NCBI GenBank assembly: GCA_964486845.1
Contig: CAZAQY010000080.1
Location: forward strand, 1 to 30,711
Source: Anammoximicrobium sp964486845
GTDB lineage: Bacteria; Planctomycetota; Planctomycetia; Pirellulales; Pirellulaceae
Direction: 5' to 3'
DNA: 30,711 nt
In this document: positions 1-8,115 of the stretch, in pieces
Layout: each line of letters starts with the position of its first letter
Numbering within the stretch: position 1 is the first letter of the stretch
Notes under the pieces: model-generated
Seen by the model: only the letters and a program-made list of their open reading frames with translations
Told to the model about the DNA's origin: nothing
The model's database searches: none
Translations under genes and position numbers: made by a program

Positions 1-2597
1 TCCGCGGCGCCCGCAAGGCCGACCAGCCGCAGTCGTTTTCTTACCACGAGCCGTGGTGGGATTCGTATCACGTGATGGCCCAATACACCAAGCGGCTTTC
101 CGCCGCGATGTCGCAGGGCGAGCAGCGGAACCGCGTGCTGGTGATCGAGCCAACGACGACCGCGTGGATGTACCAGTTCGATGCCAGCCAAGCCGGCCAG
201 TTGGGCGAGATCGGCAAAACGTTCTTTGATTTGCTGATGGGATTCGAGCGGGCGCAGGTCGAATACGACATCGGCTGCGAGGACGTGATCGCGCGGCACG
301 GGGCCGTTTCACGCGGCGAGGGGAGGCCCGGCGGCCGGCAGGTCGGTGAACCTTTCCGATTTGCCGTCGGCCAGCGAGAGTACACGACCGTGGTTCTACC
401 GCCGCTGACCGAGACACTCCGTAGCGAGACGATGAAGCTGTTGGAGGAGGCGGCGCTCAGCGGACTGCAGATCCTGTCCTGCGGCCCCCCGCCGGCGCTG
501 GTGGACGGCCGGCCGTCGGGCCGAGGCGCACAACTGGCCGCCAGCCCCGGTTGGCAACAAGTCGATCCGGCTCGCGCCACCGAAATGCTCGTCCCGGTGC
601 TGGGACTGGACCGCTGCGCCGTCCGGCGGGCTGCGGCGGACAAGGGCCTTCTCTTCCATCACCGCCGGCAACTGGCCGACGGCGACCTGTTGCTGCTGGT
701 GAACACCAGCATCGAAGAGCCGTCCCGCGGCTATGTCGAGGCGCAGGCCAGCGGGGTTCAGGAGTGGGACTTGTTCACGGGGACGGCCAGCGACTATCCG
801 TTCGCGATGGAAAACGGGGCGGCGAAAGTCGATTTCGATCTGCCTCCCTGCGGCAGCGTGCTGCTGTTTCTGGGCAGGGAGCCCGGCGCTGCGTACGGGT
901 CTCCCCGTGTTGCCGGCAGGTCTCCCGACCCCGCGCCGGGCAGGACCGATAGGTATCAAGCAGCGGCCGTAGCGGATGGGCCCCACGAGTCCGGGAGACC
1001 TGCGGTGGGCGGTTTCGGCGAGGTCGGGAGACCAGCGCCGAACGCGAACGCGATCGCGCCGGGCGGACCGCTGCAGATCCGCCGGGTCGAGCCGAATGTG
1101 CTGGCGGTGGATTACGTCGACATCACGGCCGGCGGCGAGACCCAACAGAACCTGTACTACTACCGCGCCAACCAATTGGCATGGCAGAAAAATGGCTTGC
1201 CGCGCAACCCGTGGAACAGCGCCGTGCAATACAAGGATGAGTTGATCTCCAAGACGTTCCCGCCGGACAGCGGTTTCGAGGTCACGTACCGCTTTACGAT
1301 CGAAGGCCCGGCGCCGCAACCGCTGTGGATTGTCATCGAACGGCCCGACTTGTATGCGATCACCTGCAACGGCACTCCGGTCACCGCCGCCAAGGACGCA
1401 TGGTGGCTGGACAAGGCGTTCGGCAAGATCGACATCACGGCGCCGGCCCAACAGGGCGAGAACGCGGTGACACTCAAGGCCCGGCCGTTCACGATGTATC
1501 ACGAAATTGCCGCGGCCTTCGTTCTGGGGGACTTCTCACTGCGTCCCACGTCCGCGGGCTTCGTGATCGCGCCGCCGCAGGCTCCGTCGCTGGCCAAGGG
1601 CCTGGCTCACGGCACCGACATCGAAGGCGTCGCGTGGCTGAGTTCGGGAATCGGGTTCCAGCGCGACCCGGCGGCCAAGGAAGGCAACGACGGGGCGCCG
1701 GCGGTGACTTTCGATCTCGGACGGCCGGTCGACTTGGCCGCGATCCAAGTCTGGAACTACAACGAGGCCGCGTTTCCGGGCCGGGGCGCGAAACGGATGG
1801 AGATTCACGGCGCCGCGACGCCCGATTTTGCGGGCGGTAACTCGGCCAAGCTGGGGACGGTCGAGCTGGCACGCGGCCCCGGCGGACCGATCGGGGCCAA
1901 GACGGCTTTTGCCCAGAAGCTGCCCATGCCGAGCCGGACGGTTCGTTACGTCAAGTTCACGATCTTGTCGAACCACGAGGGCGTGGTGTTTCCGACAACC
2001 GATGGCAGCAAAGGCAATGCTTTTGTCGGCCTGGGTGAAGTTCGGTTCCACGCGGCGAACCCGGACGGAAAGATCACGCCGGTGGAAGGGGTGACGATCC
2101 ACACGGTCTCCAGCGAACTGGTGTCGGCCGGGGGCTTTGACCGCCGAGCGATCCACCTGATCGACGGCAGCGGACTGGGTGAAGCCGCCATCGGCTGGAA
2201 CCAGCAGGGGATGCCGTTCTACGCGGCCGGCGTCGCTTACCGGCAGACGTTTTCCGTCGACAAAGTCGCGGGGCAGTACAAGGTCTGCGTCCCGCGCTGG
2301 TACGGCAGCGTGGCCAAGGTGATCGTCAACGGCAAGCTGTGCGGGCATCTCGTTTCGCAGCCCTGGGAGGTCGACGTGACCGAAGCCGTGCGCAGCGGGG
2401 CGAACGTCGTCGAAGTCGTTGTGATCGGCACGCTGAAGAACACGCTCGGCCCACACCACGCCGGAGCCATTGCGGGCAGCGCGTGGCCCGGCATGTTCCA
2501 GCAGGGCCCCGAACACGGCCCGCCGCCCGGCAGCGCCTACCACACGCTGGGGTACGGACTGTTTGAGCCGTTCGCGCTGATGAACGTGACGCCGTGA
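1..2597 (+). CDS. GH106-type glycoside hydrolase (alpha-L-rhamnosidase-like), C-terminal part, cut by window edge
   Basis: The frame is open through the left edge. Upstream of the GTG at 72 it already encodes a family-like stretch (SYHEPWWDSYHVMAQY, about 39-86), so that GTG is not the start and the N-terminus, probably including most of the catalytic barrel, lies outside. The next stretch, RVLVIEPTTTAWMY, resembles GH106-type proteins. About 640-880 reads as the beta-rich domain after the barrel (LLLLVNTS, GSVLLFLG). A galactose-binding-like sandwich follows (about 1075-1540), then a discoidin-like region (about 1690-2070, FDLGRPVDLAAIQVWNY), then a last sandwich (about 2090-2580) with the VNGKLCGH and WEVDVTEAV signatures of sugar-binding modules. 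Expected role: secreted or periplasmic removal of rhamnose or related sugars from complex polysaccharides. The family call rests on remembered motifs, and the catalytic acids are not visible here. Oddity: about 50 codons (898-1041) come from a palindromic repeat sitting in an interdomain linker. Confidence 0.72.
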   Translation, partial: RGARKADQPQSFSYHEPWWDSYHVMAQYTKRLSAAMSQGEQRNRVLVIEPTTTAWMYQFDASQAGQLGEIGKTFFDLLMGFERAQVEYDIGCEDVIARHGAVSRGEGRPGGRQVGEPFRFAVGQREYTTVVLPPLTETLRSETMKLLEEAALSGLQILSCGPPPALVDGRPSGRGAQLAASPGWQQVDPARATEMLVPVLGLDRCAVRRAAADKGLLFHHRRQLADGDLLLLVNTSIEEPSRGYVEAQASGVQEWDLFTGTASDYPFAMENGAAKVDFDLPPCGSVLLFLGREPGAAYGSPRVAGRSPDPAPGRTDRYQAAAVADGPHESGRPAVGGFGEVGRPAPNANAIAPGGPLQIRRVEPNVLAVDYVDITAGGETQQNLYYYRANQLAWQKNGLPRNPWNSAVQYKDELISKTFPPDSGFEVTYRFTIEGPAPQPLWIVIERPDLYAITCNGTPVTAAKDAWWLDKAFGKIDITAPAQQGENAVTLKARPFTMYHEIAAAFVLGDFSLRPTSAGFVIAPPQAPSLAKGLAHGTDIEGVAWLSSGIGFQRDPAAKEGNDGAPAVTFDLGRPVDLAAIQVWNYNEAAFPGRGAKRMEIHGAATPDFAGGNSAKLGTVELARGPGGPIGAKTAFAQKLPMPSRTVRYVKFTILSNHEGVVFPTTDGSKGNAFVGLGEVRFHAANPDGKITPVEGVTIHTVSSELVSAGGFDRRAIHLIDGSGLGEAAIGWNQQGMPFYAAGVAYRQTFSVDKVAGQYKVCVPRWYGSVAKVIVNGKLCGHLVSQPWEVDVTEAVRSGANVVEVVVIGTLKNTLGPHHAGAIAGSAWPGMFQQGPEHGPPPGSAYHTLGYGLFEPFALMNVTP
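898..1041. repeat. Palindromic repeat element, copy 1, in frame inside the GH106-like gene
   Basis: Inverted arms GGTCTCCCGACC (919-930) and GGTCGGGAGACC (1022-1033) are a perfect 12-bp match, with extra GGTCTCCC (898-905) and GGGAGACC (993-1000) boxes. The right half (993-1041) matches 3964-4012 at 46 of 49 positions by eye. It is read through without a stop and encodes a Gly/Arg/Pro-rich linker between the beta-domain and the next sugar-binding sandwich. Confidence 0.75.
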
Positions 2598-2646
2598 GTG
2601 AGGATCGTGTCGGACGAAGCACCTCGCTGAGGAGCTTTCGCGCGCC

Positions 2647-2682
2647 AAGAGCCCGGCACGTGCACGAAGCCGGGCTGCTCTT
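2647..2682. terminator. Hairpin in the convergent gap between the GH106-like gene and moxR
   Basis: Arms AAGAG-CCCGGC (from 2647) and GCCGGG-CTCTT (to 2682), with a small bulge, form a strong GC stem around an 11-nt loop. A second imperfect stem (CGAAGC.CCTC / GAGG.GCTT.CG, 2615-2640) precedes it. Both genes end toward this 175-bp gap, so a bidirectional terminator is likely. No long T-run follows the stem. Confidence 0.45.
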
Positions 2683-2772
2683 GTGTCGGAGGTATGGCGA
2701 TTCCTTGATTGCGGGGTATGGCTAAACACCAACTGCAAGTCGCCGCTTGATTGTGACACCGAGACAGTCGGC

Positions 2773-3804
2773 TTACGCGGCGGGCTTTTCGTAATGCCGG
2801 TCGGCGGGGACGGCTTCCATCAGCATTTCGATCATCCGTTCGCTGTTGACGTTGTTGGCCTGGGCCGCGTAGTTGCCGGCGATGCGGTGGCGGAGCGCGG
2901 GTTTGGCCAGTTTCTGGATGTCTTCGGTAGTCGCGTGATAGCGGCCGTACATGATCGCGCGGGCCTTGGCGCAAATGACCAGCGTCAGTACGCCGCGCGG
3001 GCCGGCGCCCCAGTTGACCCAGCGGTTGACGAAGTCCGGAGCTTCTTTGGCGCCGGGACGCGACGCCCGGACCAGGGCCCAGGCATAACCCAGCACCTGG
3101 TCGCTAACCGGCACGCGGGTGACCAGTCTCTGCAACTCAATGATCTCTTCGCCCGACATGCAGGCTTCGATCTTGCCCAGCGAAGCGGACGTGACGCGGC
3201 GGGCGATTTCCCATTCCTCCAGGCCGCTGGGATAGTTGACCTTGATGTACAGCAGGAAGCGGTCCAGTTGGGCTTCGGGCAGCGGATAGGTGCCTTCCTG
3301 TTCCAGGGGGTTTTGCGTGGCCAGCACGAAGAACGGCGCGGGCAGGTGGTGCGTCTTGCCGCCGGCGCTGACATGCCGCTCCTGCATGGCCTCCAACATG
3401 GCCGCTTGCGTCTTGGGCGGCGTACGGTTGATTTCATCTGCCAGGATCAAGTTGGCGAAGATCGGTCCGGCCAGGAAGCGGTGTTCGCGCTGACGCGTCT
3501 CCGGGACCTCCTGAATGACCTCGGCGCCGGTGATGTCGCTGGGCATCAAGTCCGGTGTGAACTGAATCCGCTTGAACGTCAGGTGCAGCGACTCGGCGAT
3601 CGAACTGATCATCAACGTTTTGGCCAAGCCCGGGACGCCTTCCAGCAGCGCGTGGCCCCGCGAGAACATGGTGATCAGCACTTGCTCGATCACCTCGTCC
3701 TGCCCCACGATCACTTTGGACAGTTCCTGGCGGATGCGCTCGTATCCGTCCTGGCAGCGTTTCACGGCGGCAATGTCGTCTTGGGTCAAGGTCGGTTCGG
3801 TCAT
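2773..3804 (-). CDS. MoxR family AAA+ ATPase
   Basis: This is a 343-residue AAA+ chaperone-type ATPase of the MoxR group. Such proteins work with von Willebrand factor A (VWA) proteins to insert metals or remodel membrane or periplasmic complexes. Visible motifs are Walker A GVPGLAKT (residues 56-63), Walker B LILADEIN (119-126), the sensor-like ATQNPLEQEGTYPLPEAQLD (162-181) typical of MoxR, and a C-terminal helical lid. Length is normal for the family. The ATG at 3804 is preceded by GGAG at a suitable distance. It is the last gene of the minus-strand cluster containing two VWA-like membrane proteins (10806-13280, 13385-15976). In many bacteria moxR leads such a cluster and is followed by a DUF58 gene. 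Here it is last, and no DUF58 gene is present. A 213-bp repeat-filled gap separates it from the coiled-coil gene upstream. Confidence 0.95.
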   Translation of the reverse strand: MTEPTLTQDDIAAVKRCQDGYERIRQELSKVIVGQDEVIEQVLITMFSRGHALLEGVPGLAKTLMISSIAESLHLTFKRIQFTPDLMPSDITGAEVIQEVPETRQREHRFLAGPIFANLILADEINRTPPKTQAAMLEAMQERHVSAGGKTHHLPAPFFVLATQNPLEQEGTYPLPEAQLDRFLLYIKVNYPSGLEEWEIARRVTSASLGKIEACMSGEEIIELQRLVTRVPVSDQVLGYAWALVRASRPGAKEAPDFVNRWVNWGAGPRGVLTLVICAKARAIMYGRYHATTEDIQKLAKPALRHRIAGNYAAQANNVNSERMIEMLMEAVPADRHYEKPAA

Positions 3805-3868
3805 CGGTGGTCGTCTCCAAGGAAATCGTAGGTGGTGCGCCGGAGCGCGGAAGGGTGGGGGGAACTCT

Positions 3869-3917
3869 TGTTGTGCGCGGGTCTCTGTTGTGCGCGGGTC
3901 CTTGTTGTGCGCGGGTC
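3869..3917. repeat. 17-bp tandem repeat, three units
   Basis: The 15-mer TGTTGTGCGCGGGTC occurs identically at 3869-3883, 3886-3900 and 3903-3917, giving a 17-bp period with 2-nt variable joints. The array lies in the gap upstream of moxR and runs directly into the palindromic element that follows. Confidence 0.85.
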
Positions 3918-4012
3918 TCCCGGCCCCGCACGGGTTCCGACCGCAGGTCTCCCCAACGCGTTGGGGAGACCTGCGGCCGGCGGTTTCGGCGAGGTCGGGA
4001 GACCTGCGCCGA
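3914..4012. repeat. Palindromic repeat element, copy 2, intergenic, with a 36-bp perfect palindrome
   Basis: Outer arms GGTCTCCCGGCC (3914-3925) and GGTCGGGAGACC (3993-4004) enclose a perfect 36-bp palindrome at 3941-3976, centred on CGCG. The segment 3964-4012 is 46/49 identical to 993-1041 inside the GH106-like gene. It ends six bases from the stop codon of the coiled-coil gene (4018) and lies in the transcribed gap before moxR, so it could fold into a stable RNA structure. Confidence 0.8.
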
Positions 4013-4017
4013 GCAGA

Positions 4018-7000
4018 TCAATCCAAACTCTCAAAATACCTGCGCAAGCGTTCTTCGTATCCGCGCGGCGCGGGGCGGCGGGCGCGGGCCTGGATGGCTT
4101 TGCGGAGGTCCGGCGGCAGCTTGGCGAACCAGGCTTCCTTCTCGACCTTGCGGAGTCTCACATCCGCGTCCTCCTGGCTGTCCTCTGCCCGGCTGTCGCC
4201 TTCCCGCTCGCTCTGTAACGTCAAGGCCGAAGGCGGTGGTTTTTGGTTGTCCGTCTCTTCCCCGGACTGTGCGACGCCGCCGCCCAACGGCATGGGGTTG
4301 GTCTGGCCGGGCATCGGTTGATCCATCTGTCCCAGTTGCTGGCCTTGTTCTTGGGGCTCGGCTTGTCCCTGAGCCGTCTGCGGCTGGCCCTCGTCCGGCA
4401 TCGAGTTGGCAGGCGAGCCCATTGCTTCGGCTTGGGCCAGCGTCTGCGCCGCTTGCTCCATCGCCGCCGGACCTGCGATCTGGGCCGCGGTGACTTCGGG
4501 CGAGGCGGGCACAAAGCCGGTTCCCAAATCCGTCGGCGCCGGCGCGGCCGGCACGCCGCCCTGACCGGCGGGCGGCGGCGGCGAGTCACCGGGATCCGGC
4601 GAGCCCGGGGGCTGGCCGGCAGACGCCGGCTCGCCTTGGCCGGACGGCTGGCCCGCATCGCCGGGCGGTTCTTGACCGGCGGCCGGCGTCTCGCCCATGG
4701 GCGGTTCACCGGCTGGTTGGCCGGCGTCGGCCATCGGTTCGCCGCCCGCGGGCGGCTGTTCAGCTGCCATCTCGGGAGCGGGTTCGGGAGGCAGGCCCAG
4801 CCGCAATTCGGACGCGGCCTCGAGCCCCTCGCGGAGGGGCTGGTTGGCGACTTCTTCCTGGCCGGAGATCTCGACAGCGCCTTGGCCGGTGGCCCGCTGG
4901 GCCTGGGCGAATTGTTCGGTGGCCTCCGCCAAGGCTTGCGCGGCGGAGACGGCTTCGGGCGACGGCGGAGTCGCCGGCTCCGTTTGTCCCTCTGGCGCCC
5001 CAGCGCCCTCTGCCGACTCTGGCTGACCCTGATCGCTCTCGGCCGGTTCGGGCTGCCCCGCCTCGTCAGCTTGCGCCAGCTGCTCCAGCGTCTCGGCGGC
5101 CTTTTCGATTTGCTCGCGGGCCGCCTGTTGTTCCTTGGCCAATTGGGCCATCGCGGCGGCGATGTCGCGGTCGCGCTGGATCTGCTGTTCGCGGGCGGCC
5201 AGACTCGCGGCGGCGCGTTCCATCGCGCGTTCGACCTTGTCCTGCGCGGCGACGGCTTTGGCCGGCTTTTCAGCGCCCTGCTGCGCGCCTTCTTGAGCCG
5301 TTTTCTTGGCAGTCTGCAGCGCGGCGGCCGCGTCTGGGCTCACGTCGGCAGCTTGATCCGCCAGGTCGCCCGCCCGTTGAGCTTCCTGAGCGAGCGCTCC
5401 GGCTTGCTCTTTGCCCAGCGCTTCCATCGCCTGTCCCAACTGCTCGGCAGCCTGGGCCAAAGCCTCGCCCGTGGCCTTCTGCGCTTGGGCGGTTGTTTCC
5501 GCGTTGCCGGCTTCGATCGCTTTTTCGGCGGCAGCGGATTGTTGGCCAGCTTGTTCGAGGGTCTGAGCGGCTTGCGGAGCCGCTTCGGCAGCCATCTCCT
5601 GAGCTTCGCCGGCCATTTCGCCGACGTTGGCCTGGGCCTCCGCGTCGGGCTGGCCAGGCGGAGCCTTGGCGGCCTCCTCCGCCGCATGGTCGGCCGCCTG
5701 CTGGGCGCGATTCAGGGCTTCGTAGGCCGCTTGACGTGCCGCCTCAGCCCGATTCGGGTTGCCGCTCAGCGTCTCCTTGGCCGCCTCGGCGGCTGCTTCG
5801 GCAGCTTGCTTCAGGGCTTCGGCCGTCGCGCCCTCGGCTTGCTGGGCCAATTCTCCGGCTTGCTCGGCGACCCGTTGCTGCTCGGTCGCGGCGGCCAGCG
5901 GCGACGCGGCGCGGCCGCGCTGGAGGGCTTCGGCCGCCGCGTCGGCTTCAGCCTGTTGAGCCCTCGCTTCAGCCACCTCGCGAGCCAGCTGCGCGGCTTC
6001 GGCCGCCTCGGCCCGGCCGGACGCACGCTGCTGTTCCGCTTGAGCTTCCGCCACTTTGTCCATCGCTTTCTGCAGTTGCTCCAGCCGCTGGCCGGCATCC
6101 TGGGGCTGAGCGGCCATCGCTTGTTCCACGGGCGTCTGGACCTCGGCTACTTCGCCCAACTGCTTGTCTGCGAGCGCCACCAGGTCCTCCGCGGTCTTGC
6201 CCACTTGGCTGCGGAGATCTTTGGCGGCCTGCTGGAGCATCTGGGCGGCCTGGCTGGCTGCCTGCGCAACCTGAGTGGCGGTCTGTTTGGCCGGTTCGCC
6301 GGTCTGCTGCTTGGCAGCTTCGATCCCTTGAGCCGCCTGGTTGATGGGCTGGGCCGCCTGCTGGAGCTGCTGGGAGACCTGCGGCTCGGTGGTCTTCAAG
6401 CCTTCGGCGATTTTGGCGGCGGTTTCCTTGACGTCGGCTTGTTCCGCTGCGAACTCGCCAGCCTGCTCCTGCGACAAGCCTTGCTCTTGGGCGGCGTCGC
6501 CGGACGCCTTGACGATTTCCCGCTCGCTGGCTGCGGCCCGCTCCAGGGCCTCGGCAGCGCGGGCCAATTCCCCCACCTCGACGGCCATCTGCCGGCGCTG
6601 CGTGTCCGCCAACTGGGCTTGAGTTTCTGCCAACGCCTGCCGGATGGCCTGCTCGGCGCTGGCGGCCGCCTCCTGTCGGGCCTCATGGGCGGCGGGCGAG
6701 GCGTCGGCCAGAGCCTGGACGGCTTCGCCCACTTCTTCCTGAGCGTCCGCCAGCCGGGATTCCACGACGCCCGGCAGGTCTTGATTGTTCTCTGTGGCGG
6801 CCTTGGTCGCTTCGGCCAGAGCGTTGGCGACGGCCTGCTCTTGCTGCTGAGCCTGAGCCGGATTCTGAGGCGCGTTCTCGACCACCTTCTCCTGCTGCTC
6901 GGCGATCTTCTCCAGCTTTTCGGCTAACTGTTCCAGCCGTTTTACCTCCTCGGCAAGCTGGTCGGCGCTCTTATCACCCTGTTCCAAGTCGATGGCGTGC

Positions 7001-8115
7001 TTCAGCTGTTCTTCGATCTCGGCCAAGCTGCCGATGACCTTCGTCTGTTCAGCGACCGTCTCCGGCTTGTTCTCCTCGAACAGCTGGGCAGCCGCTTCAT
7101 AGGCGGCCGCCTTGGCCTGCTCCAGCAGCGGTTCCGTGGCGGGGAAATCGTCGAGCGCTTCGCTCAGCCGGCCCATCTCCTTATGGATTTCCGACTGTTT
7201 TTCGACCATCTTCTCCACGGCCTGCTCCTCGAACTTCTCGGTCTGCCGGACTTCCTCGCGGAGCTTTTCCTGTTTCTCCAGCAGGTCGCGGACCATCTTC
7301 AGCGCCTCTTCGCGGTCGCTGCTGATCAGCCCCTGGGTCTCTTCAATCTTTTCCAGCAGCGCCCGCAGGCCCTTGATCACGGCTTTCTGGCTTTTGGCCG
7401 TATCGTCGAATTGGGCCGCGGCCAACGACGCGTCGGCGTTGTCCAATTCTTCGCCGACTTGCCCTGCCTTCAGAATCCGCAGTCCGTCGGACGCGCCGGC
7501 GCCGACTTGGCCGCCCCAATTGCCGACGTCCACCAACGTATCGACCAGCACCAAGAACAGCGATTTCACGTCCAGCTGGTCCTGGATCGCCGTCTTGTGG
7601 GAAGCGTCGCGGCCGGCGTCCGCGATCGTGGGCAGTGCCTGAGTGGCGATCAGAGTCCGGGTTTCCATGGCGATCAGCTGGCGGACCTGGGCCGCGATCT
7701 TGGCGATCTGCAGGCGGCGGAGCAGCTTTTGCCGTTCGGCCATCAGCCGCACGACGACCTTGCGGATCTCGCCGCGCGCCTGGTTGATAATCGCCAGCTG
7801 TTCGGCCGCGCCCACTTCCTGCGCCCTGACCAGCAGTTGGACGATGTCCTGCATTTCCTTCTCGACCAGGCCGTCGATGTTGCCGCGCATCTCGCGGACT
7901 TCCTTGAAGACGGTCAGTTCCGTCAGCCCATTCTCCTCGAATTGCCGAATCTGGATTTCCAGGATGCTGGAGACTAGTTCACGGGCCAGCGCCCGCGCTT
8001 TCTCCTGGGCCTGTTGTTTGCGGCGCAGCGGGTCGATTTCCGCGCTGGGGAGGCCTGTTGGCAGAACCGACAAGAGCATCGCCAGCGACGCGATCAGAGT
8101 GGCAATCCGTTTCAT
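4018..8115 (-). CDS. Very large secreted Ala/Gln/Glu-rich coiled-coil protein
   Basis: The protein has 1365 residues. The N-terminus (MKRIATLIASLAMLLSV...GLPSA) is a clear signal peptide, so it is probably periplasmic or envelope-associated. Residues about 30-300 are a helical domain of ordinary composition. About 300-1100 is an almost unbroken coiled coil built of Ala, Gln, Glu and Lys. About 1107-1198 is a Pro/Gly/Gln-rich flexible segment. The last 40 residues (LPPDLRKAIQARARRPAPRG...RRYFESLD) form a basic block that I recall as recurrent in planctomycete proteins of this cluster. The ATG at 8115 overlaps the upstream stop as ATGA and has GGAGAA before it. Function is unknown. Linkage to a DUF4175-like membrane protein, VWA proteins and MoxR suggests a structural or clamp partner of a membrane complex. 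The low-complexity region makes homology searches unreliable. Confidence 0.85.
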   Translation of the reverse strand: MKRIATLIASLAMLLSVLPTGLPSAEIDPLRRKQQAQEKARALARELVSSILEIQIRQFEENGLTELTVFKEVREMRGNIDGLVEKEMQDIVQLLVRAQEVGAAEQLAIINQARGEIRKVVVRLMAERQKLLRRLQIAKIAAQVRQLIAMETRTLIATQALPTIADAGRDASHKTAIQDQLDVKSLFLVLVDTLVDVGNWGGQVGAGASDGLRILKAGQVGEELDNADASLAAAQFDDTAKSQKAVIKGLRALLEKIEETQGLISSDREEALKMVRDLLEKQEKLREEVRQTEKFEEQAVEKMVEKQSEIHKEMGRLSEALDDFPATEPLLEQAKAAAYEAAAQLFEENKPETVAEQTKVIGSLAEIEEQLKHAIDLEQGDKSADQLAEEVKRLEQLAEKLEKIAEQQEKVVENAPQNPAQAQQQEQAVANALAEATKAATENNQDLPGVVESRLADAQEEVGEAVQALADASPAAHEARQEAAASAEQAIRQALAETQAQLADTQRRQMAVEVGELARAAEALERAAASEREIVKASGDAAQEQGLSQEQAGEFAAEQADVKETAAKIAEGLKTTEPQVSQQLQQAAQPINQAAQGIEAAKQQTGEPAKQTATQVAQAASQAAQMLQQAAKDLRSQVGKTAEDLVALADKQLGEVAEVQTPVEQAMAAQPQDAGQRLEQLQKAMDKVAEAQAEQQRASGRAEAAEAAQLAREVAEARAQQAEADAAAEALQRGRAASPLAAATEQQRVAEQAGELAQQAEGATAEALKQAAEAAAEAAKETLSGNPNRAEAARQAAYEALNRAQQAADHAAEEAAKAPPGQPDAEAQANVGEMAGEAQEMAAEAAPQAAQTLEQAGQQSAAAEKAIEAGNAETTAQAQKATGEALAQAAEQLGQAMEALGKEQAGALAQEAQRAGDLADQAADVSPDAAAALQTAKKTAQEGAQQGAEKPAKAVAAQDKVERAMERAAASLAAREQQIQRDRDIAAAMAQLAKEQQAAREQIEKAAETLEQLAQADEAGQPEPAESDQGQPESAEGAGAPEGQTEPATPPSPEAVSAAQALAEATEQFAQAQRATGQGAVEISGQEEVANQPLREGLEAASELRLGLPPEPAPEMAAEQPPAGGEPMADAGQPAGEPPMGETPAAGQEPPGDAGQPSGQGEPASAGQPPGSPDPGDSPPPPAGQGGVPAAPAPTDLGTGFVPASPEVTAAQIAGPAAMEQAAQTLAQAEAMGSPANSMPDEGQPQTAQGQAEPQEQGQQLGQMDQPMPGQTNPMPLGGGVAQSGEETDNQKPPPSALTLQSEREGDSRAEDSQEDADVRLRKVEKEAWFAKLPPDLRKAIQARARRPAPRGYEERLRRYFESLD

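Noticed and set aside
1536..2759. Long minus-strand open frames over the GH106-like gene (also 396-1502)
   Set aside because: They have no family motifs and no ribosome site, and they overlap a gene with clear domain signatures.
6366..6385. A GGGAGACCTGCGG match resembling a third copy of the palindromic element
   Set aside because: It lies within the repetitive Gln/Leu codons of the coiled-coil gene and lacks the rest of the element and any inverted arm, so it is probably coincidence.
4243..6927. An 894-codon open frame on the plus strand
   Set aside because: It is antisense to the coiled-coil gene, whose signal peptide, ribosome site and overlap with its neighbour mark the real frame. Alanine/glutamine-rich codons give long open antisense frames of Leu/Arg/Gly.
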